Positions 1 to 6,293 of a DNA stretch of 6,518 nt are shown here, one piece after another; position 1 is the stretch's first letter, and each line of letters begins with the position of its first letter. Below the pieces are notes generated by a model. The model was not told the DNA's origin and did not search any database. It was given only the letters and a program-made list of their open reading frames with translations. Made by a program: the position numbers and the translations under genes. The DNA lies in assembly GCA_030626465.1 (NCBI GenBank), contig DAOUOU010000158.1, forward strand, positions 1 through 6,518, written 5' to 3'. This DNA comes from Bacteroidales bacterium. GTDB taxonomy: Bacteria > Bacteroidota > Bacteroidia > Bacteroidales > UBA10428.

Positions 1-175
1 CAATAAGACCCTTCTTGCCAAAACTTTGCCTGATATCTTGTTCAGAAATCATATCCAGATTTTTATGTTTTACATCCGGGTATGTACTATCATCAGGCAT
101 ATGAATTCTTAGATCATTCGGATGAATGAAGTCATGAAAGAATTCATAAATCTTATCTAAGATATTTGTATCCAT
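1..175 (-). CDS. Unrecognised protein, N-terminal 58 residues (3' end outside window)
   Basis: On the minus strand an ATG at 175-173 opens a frame that stays open to the window edge. It begins MDTNILDKIYEFFHDFIHP and continues with a polar, charged stretch ending SFGKKGLI. An in-frame TAA lies 12 codons upstream of the ATG, so the start cannot move far. A GAGGAA at 190-185 sits about 9 bases before the ATG and could be the ribosome binding site. No signal peptide, membrane helix, cysteine cluster or family motif is visible in the part present, and I do not recognise it. It is divergent from the large kinase gene at 404 and shares the intergenic region with it, so co-regulation is possible but not shown. 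That it is a real gene is moderately likely; its function is unknown. Confidence 0.6.
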   Translation of the reverse strand, partial: MDTNILDKIYEFFHDFIHPNDLRIHMPDDSTYPDVKHKNLDMISEQDIRQSFGKKGLI

Positions 176-345
176 AAGAATGAGTTCCTCAATAATAACA
201 GTAAGTTAAATAATTTATATGTCCAAGTCAATAAAATTAAAATCTATTAATTACCAAATTATTAACCACTTAATCGAAGTTGGCAATACACCCTCATTTG
301 CGCTCAACCTGTAAAACCTATACTTATCTAAATTGCCCGAAATGC

Positions 346-376
346 TTTGTTTACAGTATAATTTTTAGTAAATTAT
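346..376 (+). promoter_or_regulatory. Candidate Bacteroidota-type promoter for the hybrid kinase
   Basis: TTTG at 346-349 is followed after 19 bases by TAAATTAT at 369-376. This partly fits the Bacteroides consensus TTTG-N19-21-TAnnTTTG: the TA and the first TT match, the last two bases do not. Transcription would start near 384 and give a leader of about 20 bases. A competing candidate with similar support is TTTG at 297-300 plus TACTTATC at 321-328 (spacing 20), which also contains TATACT at 319-324. In DNA this AT-rich such partial matches are expected by chance, so confidence is low. Confidence 0.3.
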
Positions 377-391
377 TGTGAAATATAAATT

Positions 392-400
392 GAGGGAGGA
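392..400 (+). promoter_or_regulatory. Strong ribosome binding site deciding the start at 404
   Basis: GAGGGAGGA ends three bases before the ATG at 404-406. Its GAGG part alone lies at a more usual distance of about 8 bases. It is the best Shine-Dalgarno match in the window and supports ATG 404 over the in-frame ATG at 419 (residue 6). Strong sites like this are less common in Bacteroidota, which often rely on AT-rich leaders. Confidence 0.65.
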
Positions 401-403
401 AGA

Positions 404-3400
404 ATGGAAAGTTCATCAATGCATGAAATATTGAATAGTCTGGATGAAGCAGTACTTATTATCGATCAGGAATATAAAATAGAATTTTTCAATGAAAGTG
501 CTTCAAGATTATTAAACATTACTCGTAAGAAGACAAATCAAAAAAAATGCTTCGAGGTACTCAGTAATAATGAACATCCTTGTGAAGAGTGTCCTGTATC
601 TGATCTTGTTTATAAAAAACCATTTACAAGCTTCAAAACATGTCGTATAGAAAATGTAGCGTATCGTGTTAAAAGTAAAATAATTGACACTGATTCAGGA
701 AGCAGGATTATTCAGATCTACCAACCCTTATCAAGTTCCAAATCAGAGATACTTCCTGGTAAAAAAAACTTGCCTGCTCAGGCAGGTCTTGAAGCATTTC
801 TGGATCTTTTAACCTTGGCAGGTATGATAACAAATTCTGAAGGAAGAATAGTGTTTACGAATAAAAAATGGCTGGAAGCTTTTGGGTATAAATTCTCTGA
901 AATTCAAAACAAAGAGTTTCAATCCATTATTGCAAAAACGAATCAACAAGAAAAACCTGCAATAAAGAGAAACTTTAAAAATGCAGCCCTCTATGACAAC
1001 GAAATTCTCTTCCTGAATAATCGTCAGAATGAACAGTTAATTTTCTCTACGCATGTTTCCAAGGTAGATATTAACGGATCATCATTTTTTCTCTGGATAC
1101 TAAGAAATATATCAAATGATGAAGAAACGAAAGAGGAGTTTAAGCAACGTGAAGAATATTTAAGAAGTATATTCAGAGCAGCTCCTGTAGGCATAGGAGT
1201 GGTTGTTAAGAGGATATTTTATTTTGTCAACAATAGAATTTGCGAGATAACCGGATATCGTGCTGCAGAACTTTTGGGTCAATCAGAACGAATGGTTTAT
1301 CCCTCTGAAAAAGAGTACAAACGAGTGGGGGAAGTTAAATACAAACAGATTGATGAAAAAGGAACGGGTACCATAGAAACAAAGTGGAAATGTAAAGACG
1401 GAAAGTTAAAAGATATTCTTCTTAGTTCAGCACCGATTGATCAGTCAAATTATAATCGTGGAGTTACATTTACTGCACTTGATATTACCAATCGTAAGGA
1501 AGCCGAAAAAAAATATCTGGCATCTGAGCATAAATACAAAAGCCTGATCGAAACTGCGGCGGATGCAATCATAATTGCTGATGCGAAAACAGGGAAACTT
1601 GTCGATGCTAATATTAAAGCGACAGAACTTACAGGCTATTCCTATGAAGAATTAGTGAATATGCATCAGAGGCAATTGCATCCTCCTGAAATAATAACTG
1701 AGGAAGAGGGAAAGTTTAAACAAATAGCATCTGGTGAAAAAATTTTAACACAAACTGAAGTGATTCATAAATCAGGCCGAAGGATACCTGTAGAGATAAA
1801 TCCTTCGATCTATAAAAGTGATAATGGACATAAATTGGTAATTGGGTTTTTCAGAGATCTGACCCAGCGAATTGAGTGGCAAAAAGCTTTGGAAGAAAGT
1901 GAGCTGAAGTATGAGATAATATTTGAATCGGTAAAGGAAGGAATTATAATTATCGATCCCGAAACGAGAGAATTCAAATATGTAAATCCGGCAATGTGTA
2001 AGTTTCTGGGTTATTCCAGAGAGGAATTATTGAATTTGACCACACAAGATATTCACTCAAAATCAGCTTATAATTCGGCAAGCGGTCAAATCAACAAAGT
2101 ATTAAATGGTGAAAAGGATTTTGCTATAGATATACCTTGTATGACAAAAGGCAGAACAACGGTTCATGCAGATGTCCATGCGACTTATATAACGATGAGA
2201 GAAAAAATCTATATCGCTAGCTTTTTCAATAGCACTACTGAGAGGCGTAAGATTGAACTGAAGTTGAGAACCATAAACAAGGCATTAGAAGAGAGCAAGA
2301 AGAATTATCAGAGACTTTTTGACGAGATGGTAAATGGATTTGCTGTACATGAAATGTTGTATAATGAAAAAGGCGAAGCAAACGATTATCGATTTCTGGA
2401 AGTTAACCCTTCATTTGAAAAAATCACCGGATTGAGGAAAAAAGATCTCTTAAACAAAAATATAAAGAAGGTAATGCCGGATGTAGAAGAATCATGGATA
2501 CAAAGATATGGGCATGTTGCCAGAACTGGTAAGCCGGTCAAATTTCAGGAGTATTCGCATGTGCGTAATCGTCATTATGAGGTAACAGCGTATTCTCCGA
2601 AAGAACATATATTTGCTACTATCGTATCGGATATTACTGACCGCGTAGAAGCTTCAGAATTGCTGAAAACAAGTGAGGAACGATATAGAAAACTGGTTGA
2701 AAATTCACCCAATCTTATGGCTGTACTTAAGGGGCATAAATTTTTGTATGCAAATCCTACAGCCATTAAATTGCTTGGATACGAATCATTCTCGGAGCTT
2801 GAGAAGAAGGAAACATATTCAGTGCTGCATCCTGATTATCGTAAAAGAGTTAAAAAAAGGATGGATGTAACAGATGCCGGTGGTAAAAATAAACCCATGG
2901 AATTGGTGTTGTTAAGAAAAAATGGTAAGACTCTGATTATAGAAAGTGTTTCTCTTGCAATTAAATACAATAAGGAATGGGCTACTCTTATATTAGGAAT
3001 AGATATTACAGAGAAAAAACATGCAGAAGCAAAAGCTCGTGAGATACAGGAAGCTATTGAAAACATTCAAAAGGGAATAGCATCAAAAGTCGGAGAGAAA
3101 TTTTTTGAAACAATTGTATTGCAACTAGCTAAAATATTAAAAGCAGATTATGCATTTGTAGGTGAGCTGTCAATAGGAGCTACAGCAACAATTGAAACAA
3201 TTTCTTTTTGCCGTGGTGAATCAATCTTGGGGAACATAAAATTTGAACTGAAAGGTACTCCCTGTGATATAATTGTTAAAGATGGTTTATGCTGCCACAA
3301 GGATAATTTACTTGATTTTTACCCTGATAATAGGCTGTTTGTAACAAATAATATAATCGGATATATTGGTATTCCGTTACAGGATTCTAAAGGTGTAAAA

Positions 3401-5401
3401 GTTGGGGTACTGGTTGCCCTTTATAAAAAACCTCTCAATGATCAAAAATTTGCACAAACAATATTAGAAATATTTTCGGCTCGTATTGGCGCTGAGATCG
3501 AGAGAAGAAAATCGGAAAGAGAACTGGAAAAGGCAAATACTCTGTTCAGGACCATAGCACAAAACTTGCCTGATATAATCCTTCGTGTTGACTCAGACTA
3601 TCGTTGTACTTATGTGAGCCCTAGTGTAAGAGATTATGCAGGTATATCGGCTGATGAATTTCTCGGGAAAAGATTAACTCAATTGGATCTTGATCCTGAG
3701 TTTTCTGAAAACAGAGAAAAAGATTTTGCGAAGATTTTACAGAACAAAAAAGACTACCAAACAGTACTATCTCTAAACACTGAAAAAGGCAGAAGGATTT
3801 TAGAATGGAGAATGGTGCCTGAATCTACGGGAAGAGAAAAAGTAGATAGTATCCTTAGTCTCATACGTGATATTACTGAATCACAAAGAACTGAAACCGA
3901 GCTTAACCAGTTGTTTAATCTTTCAAATGATTTGATATGTATTGCAGATAAGAAAGGTTTTTTTCATAAAATCAATCCGGCTTTTGAAAATGTTCTCGGT
4001 TACACCCAGCAGGAATTGCTCAGTCAACCTTATTTTAATTTTATTCATCCTGACGATCTTGAAAATACTCACAAAGTAAACGACGATAAATTAGGAAAGA
4101 ACATACCCATCTCAAATTTTGAAAATCGTTACAAGTGCAAGAACGGCACTTACAAATGGTTTTCATGGGTGGCACAACCTTTGGAAGAAGGGATGATTTT
4201 TGGAATAGCCAGGGATATAACAGACCATCGTAAAGCAATGAAAGAGCTTATAGAAGCTAAGGAAAAAGCAGAAGAAAGCGACAAGCTTAAATCAACTTTT
4301 TTGGCGAATATGTCGCATGAAATACGTACGCCAATGAATGCTATTATGGGATTTGCCGCCTTATTACAACGAGGTAACCTGACTGAAGAAAAGAGGGCTC
4401 ATTTTTCCAACATCATCCAAAACAGAGGCGAAGATTTATTAAGCATCATCAGTGATATTTTAGATATTTCAAAAATTGATTCCGGACAAATCCAAATAAT
4501 CAAACAAGAATTCTCAATCAATAAAATTTTAAGGGAATTGTATGAAGAATTTTTACAAAAGTATAAATCTGATATTTCGGAATCTCTAAGGTTTTATATT
4601 GAAAAATTTGCAGATGAGAATCATGATAGGGTAAACAATGATTCGCTCAGGATAAGACAGGTACTTACTAATTTAATTGACAATGCCTTAAAATTTACTA
4701 CAGAAGGAGAAGTTAAATTTGGGTGTAAGGCTATTGATGGAATGATGCAATTTTATGTTTCTGATACTGGTATTGGAATACCCAAACATAAACAGCAGAA
4801 CATTTTTGAACGTTTCCGTCAGGTAGATGAAAGTATAACCCGTCAATACGGTGGAAATGGATTAGGTCTTGCTATCAGCAGAGCTCTTGTGGAAATGATG
4901 GGAGGAGATATCTGGCAGGAATCAACCGAAGGAAAGGGATCAACCTTTAACTTTACTATTCCTCATTCGCAAAAAAAACCAGTTACTAAGCCTGTAACAG
5001 AGAAATTACCCGATCTTGGGGATATAAACTTAAAGAACAGAAAATTGCTTGTGGTAGAGGACGATTCATTAAGTCAGGAATTCCTGCGTATTGTATTAGA
5101 ACAGGCAGGAGCCATTCTTACATTTGCAAAATCGGGTGGCGAAGCATTGGTTGTTTTCGAATCATATCCTAAGTTCGATATGATTTTGATGGATATTCAA
5201 TTGCCTGACATTAATGGTTATGAAGTCACTAAACGCATCAGAAAAATCAATAATAAAATACCAATTATTGCACAAACTGCTTTTGCTATGTCTGAGGACG
5301 AATCCAAAAGTAAAGATGCCGGTTGTAATGAATACTTATCCAAACCTGTTCGTGCCGATGAATTGTTAACTACTATTCATAGAGTTCTTTCTCAATGTTA
5401 A
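404..5401 (+). CDS. Cytosolic multi-PAS/GAF hybrid sensor histidine kinase with C-terminal receiver
   Basis: This 1665-residue protein senses signals through an N-terminal array, autophosphorylates on histidine and passes phosphate to its own receiver. Approximate domains: PAS1 6-108, PAS2 130-240, PAS3 250-366, PAS4 374-492, PAS5 500-617, PAS6 632-750, PAS7 757-874, GAF 889-1034, PAS8 1043-1162, PAS9 1167-1278. Several PAS end in the usual D-I-T-x-R/K-type cap, each followed by a short charged linker. HisKA begins near 1296 with SHEIRTPMN and phosphoacceptor His1305. The HATPase has an N-box with Asn1423/Asn1427, a G1 box DTGIGIP with Asp1454, an F-box FERF (1468-1471) and a G2 box GGNGLGL (1483-1489; Asn where Thr/Ser is commoner). 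The receiver (about 1547-1665) has acidic residues 1552-1554, Asp1597, Thr1625 and Lys1647, so all catalytic residues are intact. No transmembrane segment or signal peptide is seen, implying a soluble protein. No HPt domain or DNA-binding output is fused. The ligands and partner are unknown. Confidence 0.95.
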   Translation: MESSSMHEILNSLDEAVLIIDQEYKIEFFNESASRLLNITRKKTNQKKCFEVLSNNEHPCEECPVSDLVYKKPFTSFKTCRIENVAYRVKSKIIDTDSGSRIIQIYQPLSSSKSEILPGKKNLPAQAGLEAFLDLLTLAGMITNSEGRIVFTNKKWLEAFGYKFSEIQNKEFQSIIAKTNQQEKPAIKRNFKNAALYDNEILFLNNRQNEQLIFSTHVSKVDINGSSFFLWILRNISNDEETKEEFKQREEYLRSIFRAAPVGIGVVVKRIFYFVNNRICEITGYRAAELLGQSERMVYPSEKEYKRVGEVKYKQIDEKGTGTIETKWKCKDGKLKDILLSSAPIDQSNYNRGVTFTALDITNRKEAEKKYLASEHKYKSLIETAADAIIIADAKTGKLVDANIKATELTGYSYEELVNMHQRQLHPPEIITEEEGKFKQIASGEKILTQTEVIHKSGRRIPVEINPSIYKSDNGHKLVIGFFRDLTQRIEWQKALEESELKYEIIFESVKEGIIIIDPETREFKYVNPAMCKFLGYSREELLNLTTQDIHSKSAYNSASGQINKVLNGEKDFAIDIPCMTKGRTTVHADVHATYITMREKIYIASFFNSTTERRKIELKLRTINKALEESKKNYQRLFDEMVNGFAVHEMLYNEKGEANDYRFLEVNPSFEKITGLRKKDLLNKNIKKVMPDVEESWIQRYGHVARTGKPVKFQEYSHVRNRHYEVTAYSPKEHIFATIVSDITDRVEASELLKTSEERYRKLVENSPNLMAVLKGHKFLYANPTAIKLLGYESFSELEKKETYSVLHPDYRKRVKKRMDVTDAGGKNKPMELVLLRKNGKTLIIESVSLAIKYNKEWATLILGIDITEKKHAEAKAREIQEAIENIQKGIASKVGEKFFETIVLQLAKILKADYAFVGELSIGATATIETISFCRGESILGNIKFELKGTPCDIIVKDGLCCHKDNLLDFYPDNRLFVTNNIIGYIGIPLQDSKGVKVGVLVALYKKPLNDQKFAQTILEIFSARIGAEIERRKSERELEKANTLFRTIAQNLPDIILRVDSDYRCTYVSPSVRDYAGISADEFLGKRLTQLDLDPEFSENREKDFAKILQNKKDYQTVLSLNTEKGRRILEWRMVPESTGREKVDSILSLIRDITESQRTETELNQLFNLSNDLICIADKKGFFHKINPAFENVLGYTQQELLSQPYFNFIHPDDLENTHKVNDDKLGKNIPISNFENRYKCKNGTYKWFSWVAQPLEEGMIFGIARDITDHRKAMKELIEAKEKAEESDKLKSTFLANMSHEIRTPMNAIMGFAALLQRGNLTEEKRAHFSNIIQNRGEDLLSIISDILDISKIDSGQIQIIKQEFSINKILRELYEEFLQKYKSDISESLRFYIEKFADENHDRVNNDSLRIRQVLTNLIDNALKFTTEGEVKFGCKAIDGMMQFYVSDTGIGIPKHKQQNIFERFRQVDESITRQYGGNGLGLAISRALVEMMGGDIWQESTEGKGSTFNFTIPHSQKKPVTKPVTEKLPDLGDINLKNRKLLVVEDDSLSQEFLRIVLEQAGAILTFAKSGGEALVVFESYPKFDMILMDIQLPDINGYEVTKRIRKINNKIPIIAQTAFAMSEDESKSKDAGCNEYLSKPVRADELLTTIHRVLSQC
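548..595 (+). other. Cysteine motif in the first PAS domain (C-x10-C-x2-C-P)
   Basis: Residues Cys49, Cys60 and Cys63 lie in the motif K-C-F-E-V-(x7)-P-C-E-E-C-P of PAS1; a further Cys80 follows at 641-643. From memory, PAS domains with a C-F/Y-(x)n-P-C-x-x-C-P signature recur in sensor proteins of anaerobes, and a role in binding a metal, Fe-S cluster or haem, or in thiol redox sensing, is plausible. The residues are seen directly; the role is inference. Confidence 0.6.
768..787 (+). repeat. GC-rich near-palindrome inside the kinase gene, in the PAS1-PAS2 linker
   Basis: Arms ACTTGCCTG (768-776) and CAGGCAGGT (779-787) flank a central CT and are reverse complements except for one position, which would be a G-U pair in RNA. 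The element is markedly GC-rich against its A-rich surroundings (eight A bases at 761-768 directly before it). It encodes N-L-P-A-Q-A-G, residues 122-128, exactly in the linker between two PAS domains. It resembles the short CCTGC/GCAGG palindromes scattered through some Bacteroidota genomes, a recollection I could not test here. Confidence 0.5.
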
Positions 5402-5733
5402 CTAACCGACAGATCGCGGTATTTGTAACAGGAAACGACATGGTCGTTTACAATACCCACAGCTTGCATAAATGCATAGCAGATGGTTGAACCGCAGAAT
5501 TTAAAACCTCTTTTACGCAGATCCTGGCTTAATCGATCAGAAAGTTCAGAAGTGGCCGGAAGATCAGAGATGCTCAACAATTTATTCTGTATTGTCTTTT
5601 CGTTAGAAAAACCCCAGATATAGTTATTAAAACTCCCGAAGCTCTTCCGAATCTCCATAACCCGTTTTGCATTGTTGATGGTTGCCTCAATTTTTTGTAC
5701 GGCTTTATTCTTCTTCGTATTTAATAATTTCAA
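5398..5733 (-). pseudogene. tag: DNA-3-methyladenine glycosylase I, C-terminal half only (5'-truncated tag)
   Basis: Tag removes 3-methyladenine from alkylated DNA and is normally about 190 residues. Here only the C-terminal half is present. With a TTG at 5733 as nominal start, homology begins near K-I-E-A-T-I-N-N-A-K (residues 14-23), matching E. coli Tag from about residue 91. It continues through the hallmark GFKFCGSTICYAFMQ (76-90) and V-N-D-H-V-V-S-C, with zinc ligands His98 and Cys102. The N-terminal half is missing. It carries the other two zinc ligands (E. coli Cys4 and His17) and the base-recognition residues (Glu38, Trp46). The first 11 residues of the frame are out-of-frame ferredoxin sequence. 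Homology starts within about 10-15 bases of the ferredoxin stop at 5707-5705, so a deletion joined the two genes. The remaining half has no frameshift or stop, so the loss looks recent. The product cannot be a working glycosylase by itself. A chimeric assembly join is the main alternative. Confidence 0.8.
5433..5449. terminator. Possible hairpin just downstream of the kinase stop
   Basis: A perfect 7-bp inverted repeat, AAACGAC / GTCGTTT with a 3-base ATG loop, lies 32 bases after the kinase stop. The right arm ends in TTT but no real T-run follows, so an intrinsic terminator for the kinase transcript is only possible. The same bases encode the N-D-H-V-V zinc-ligand motif of the tag remnant on the other strand, so the symmetry may be incidental. 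Confidence 0.25.
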
Positions 5734-5899
5734 CCGGGCAAGTCTCAGCAGCTTCTTTTATTTCATCTTCAAATTGCGAATAATCCACACCTTTTTTTAC
5801 AATAGCTTCATCAGGCATTTCAAATACATCAGGACATGTATCTACACAAAGTTCGCAGGATGTACATCCATCTTCAATCCATACTTTATTTATTGACAT
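5705..5899 (-). CDS. Small single-cluster [4Fe-4S] ferredoxin
   Basis: This 64-residue protein is a soluble low-potential electron carrier in the cytoplasm. It shows C12-x2-C15-x2-C18-x3-C22-P near the N-terminus and C54-P near the C-terminus. In mono-cluster ferredoxins of the Desulfovibrio type, the first three cysteines and the last bind the cluster, while the CP cysteine (here C22) can pair with another cysteine in the central helix. That partner is absent here (the segment reads S-Q-F-E-D-E-I-K), leaving C22 unpaired. The second CxxCxxC motif of 2[4Fe-4S] ferredoxins is also absent. Composition is strongly acidic, as usual, ending K-Y-E-E-E. The ATG at 5899-5897 has no clear Shine-Dalgarno. 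The gene starts 28 bases after the cupin stop and is probably co-transcribed with it. Its 3' end abuts the truncated tag. The physiological partner is not evident. Confidence 0.9.
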   Translation of the reverse strand: MSINKVWIEDGCTSCELCVDTCPDVFEMPDEAIVKKGVDYSQFEDEIKEAAETCPVEIIKYEEE

Positions 5900-5927
5900 C
5901 TTATCAGATATTATTTTAATTATGGTT

Positions 5928-6251
5928 TTATGCTTTAATCATTGTTAAAAGCATTTTGAAATTATTTACAGCTTCAACTGCATGCGGAATATTAGCCGGC
6001 ATAATGATCATGTCACCCTCTTTGAGCAAATAACTTTTTGTATCGATCATTATTTTTGCATTACCTTCAATAATATGCAGGAGAGCATCATATGGGGCAG
6101 TGTGTTCACTGAGATACTGTCCCTTTTCAAATGCAAAAAGAGTAACACTTCCAGTGTCTTTTTTTTCAACTATTTTGCTAACAATTGCTCCTTGAGAATA
6201 ATCAACAGAATTATTAATGTTGTAGATTCTGGATTTTTCAAAATTTGTCAT
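5928..6251 (-). CDS. Small single-domain cupin protein
   Basis: The product is 107 residues, a typical size for a stand-alone cupin_2 beta-barrel. Cupin motif 1 is degenerate: G44-(x5)-H50-T-A52-P-Y-D55, then I-I-E62-G63, so the second His of the usual HxH is Ala and the Glu position is Asp. Motif 2 reads G79-D-M-I-I-M-P85-A-N-I-P89-H90 and is well kept. His50, Asp55 and His90 could still bind a metal, but the full four-ligand site is not visible, so a binding or sensing role is as likely as catalysis. It starts 42 bases after the stop of the iron-sulfur-type gene and ends 28 bases before the ferredoxin start, which points to one operon. No helix-turn-helix is attached. The ATG at 6251-6249 has only a weak AGG upstream. 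The cupin fold is a confident call; the substrate is unknown. Confidence 0.85.
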   Translation of the reverse strand: MTNFEKSRIYNINNSVDYSQGAIVSKIVEKKDTGSVTLFAFEKGQYLSEHTAPYDALLHIIEGNAKIMIDTKSYLLKEGDMIIMPANIPHAVEAVNNFKMLLTMIKA

Positions 6252-6293
6252 AGTCCTAACCTGTATGAAGTAAAATTAAGTTATAATATTCTA
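6252..6293 (-). other. Short intergenic gap between iron-sulfur-type gene and cupin
   Basis: Only 42 AT-rich bases separate the two genes. I see no terminator hairpin and no convincing promoter. This supports read-through from the upstream gene into the cupin and ferredoxin. Confidence 0.45.

Larger units (their letters stand above)
176..403. promoter_or_regulatory. Divergent intergenic region between the left-edge gene and the hybrid kinase
   Basis: This 228-bp, very AT-rich gap separates two divergent genes and must hold the promoters for both. I see no open frame, no RNA gene and no convincing long inverted repeat in it. Weak Bacteroidota-type promoter candidates for the kinase are listed separately. 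For the left-edge gene no clear -33/-7 pair was found. Confidence 0.5.

Noticed and set aside
281..302. Possible sigma-54 promoter (TGGCA followed by TTGC)
   Set aside because: The GG and GC elements are 18 bases apart instead of the required 12, so the match fails.
2575..3066. Open frames on the minus strand (2575-2766, 2836-3066) and in another plus frame (2673-2870) inside the kinase gene
   Set aside because: They lie within the continuous PAS6-PAS7 coding sequence, have low-complexity Ser/Phe/Leu-rich products without known motifs, and lack credible start contexts.
3556..3574. Second copy of the CTTGCCTG arm in the kinase gene (also seen near position 30)
   Set aside because: Only one arm is present, without the complementary half, and it encodes a normal PAS segment (N-L-P-D-I); probably chance.
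4041..4238. Minus-strand open frame opposite PAS9
   Set aside because: It is a shadow of well-conserved PAS9 coding sequence; its product has no recognisable domain.
5705..5733. TTG at 5733 as the real start of a functional short Tag protein
   Set aside because: The first 11 residues come from out-of-frame ferredoxin sequence, and half of the zinc site and base pocket is missing, so a functional start is unlikely.
5672..5896. Plus-strand open frame opposite the ferredoxin
   Set aside because: Its Phe-rich product is the mirror of the acidic Glu/Lys-rich ferredoxin, which has clear cysteine motifs on the minus strand.
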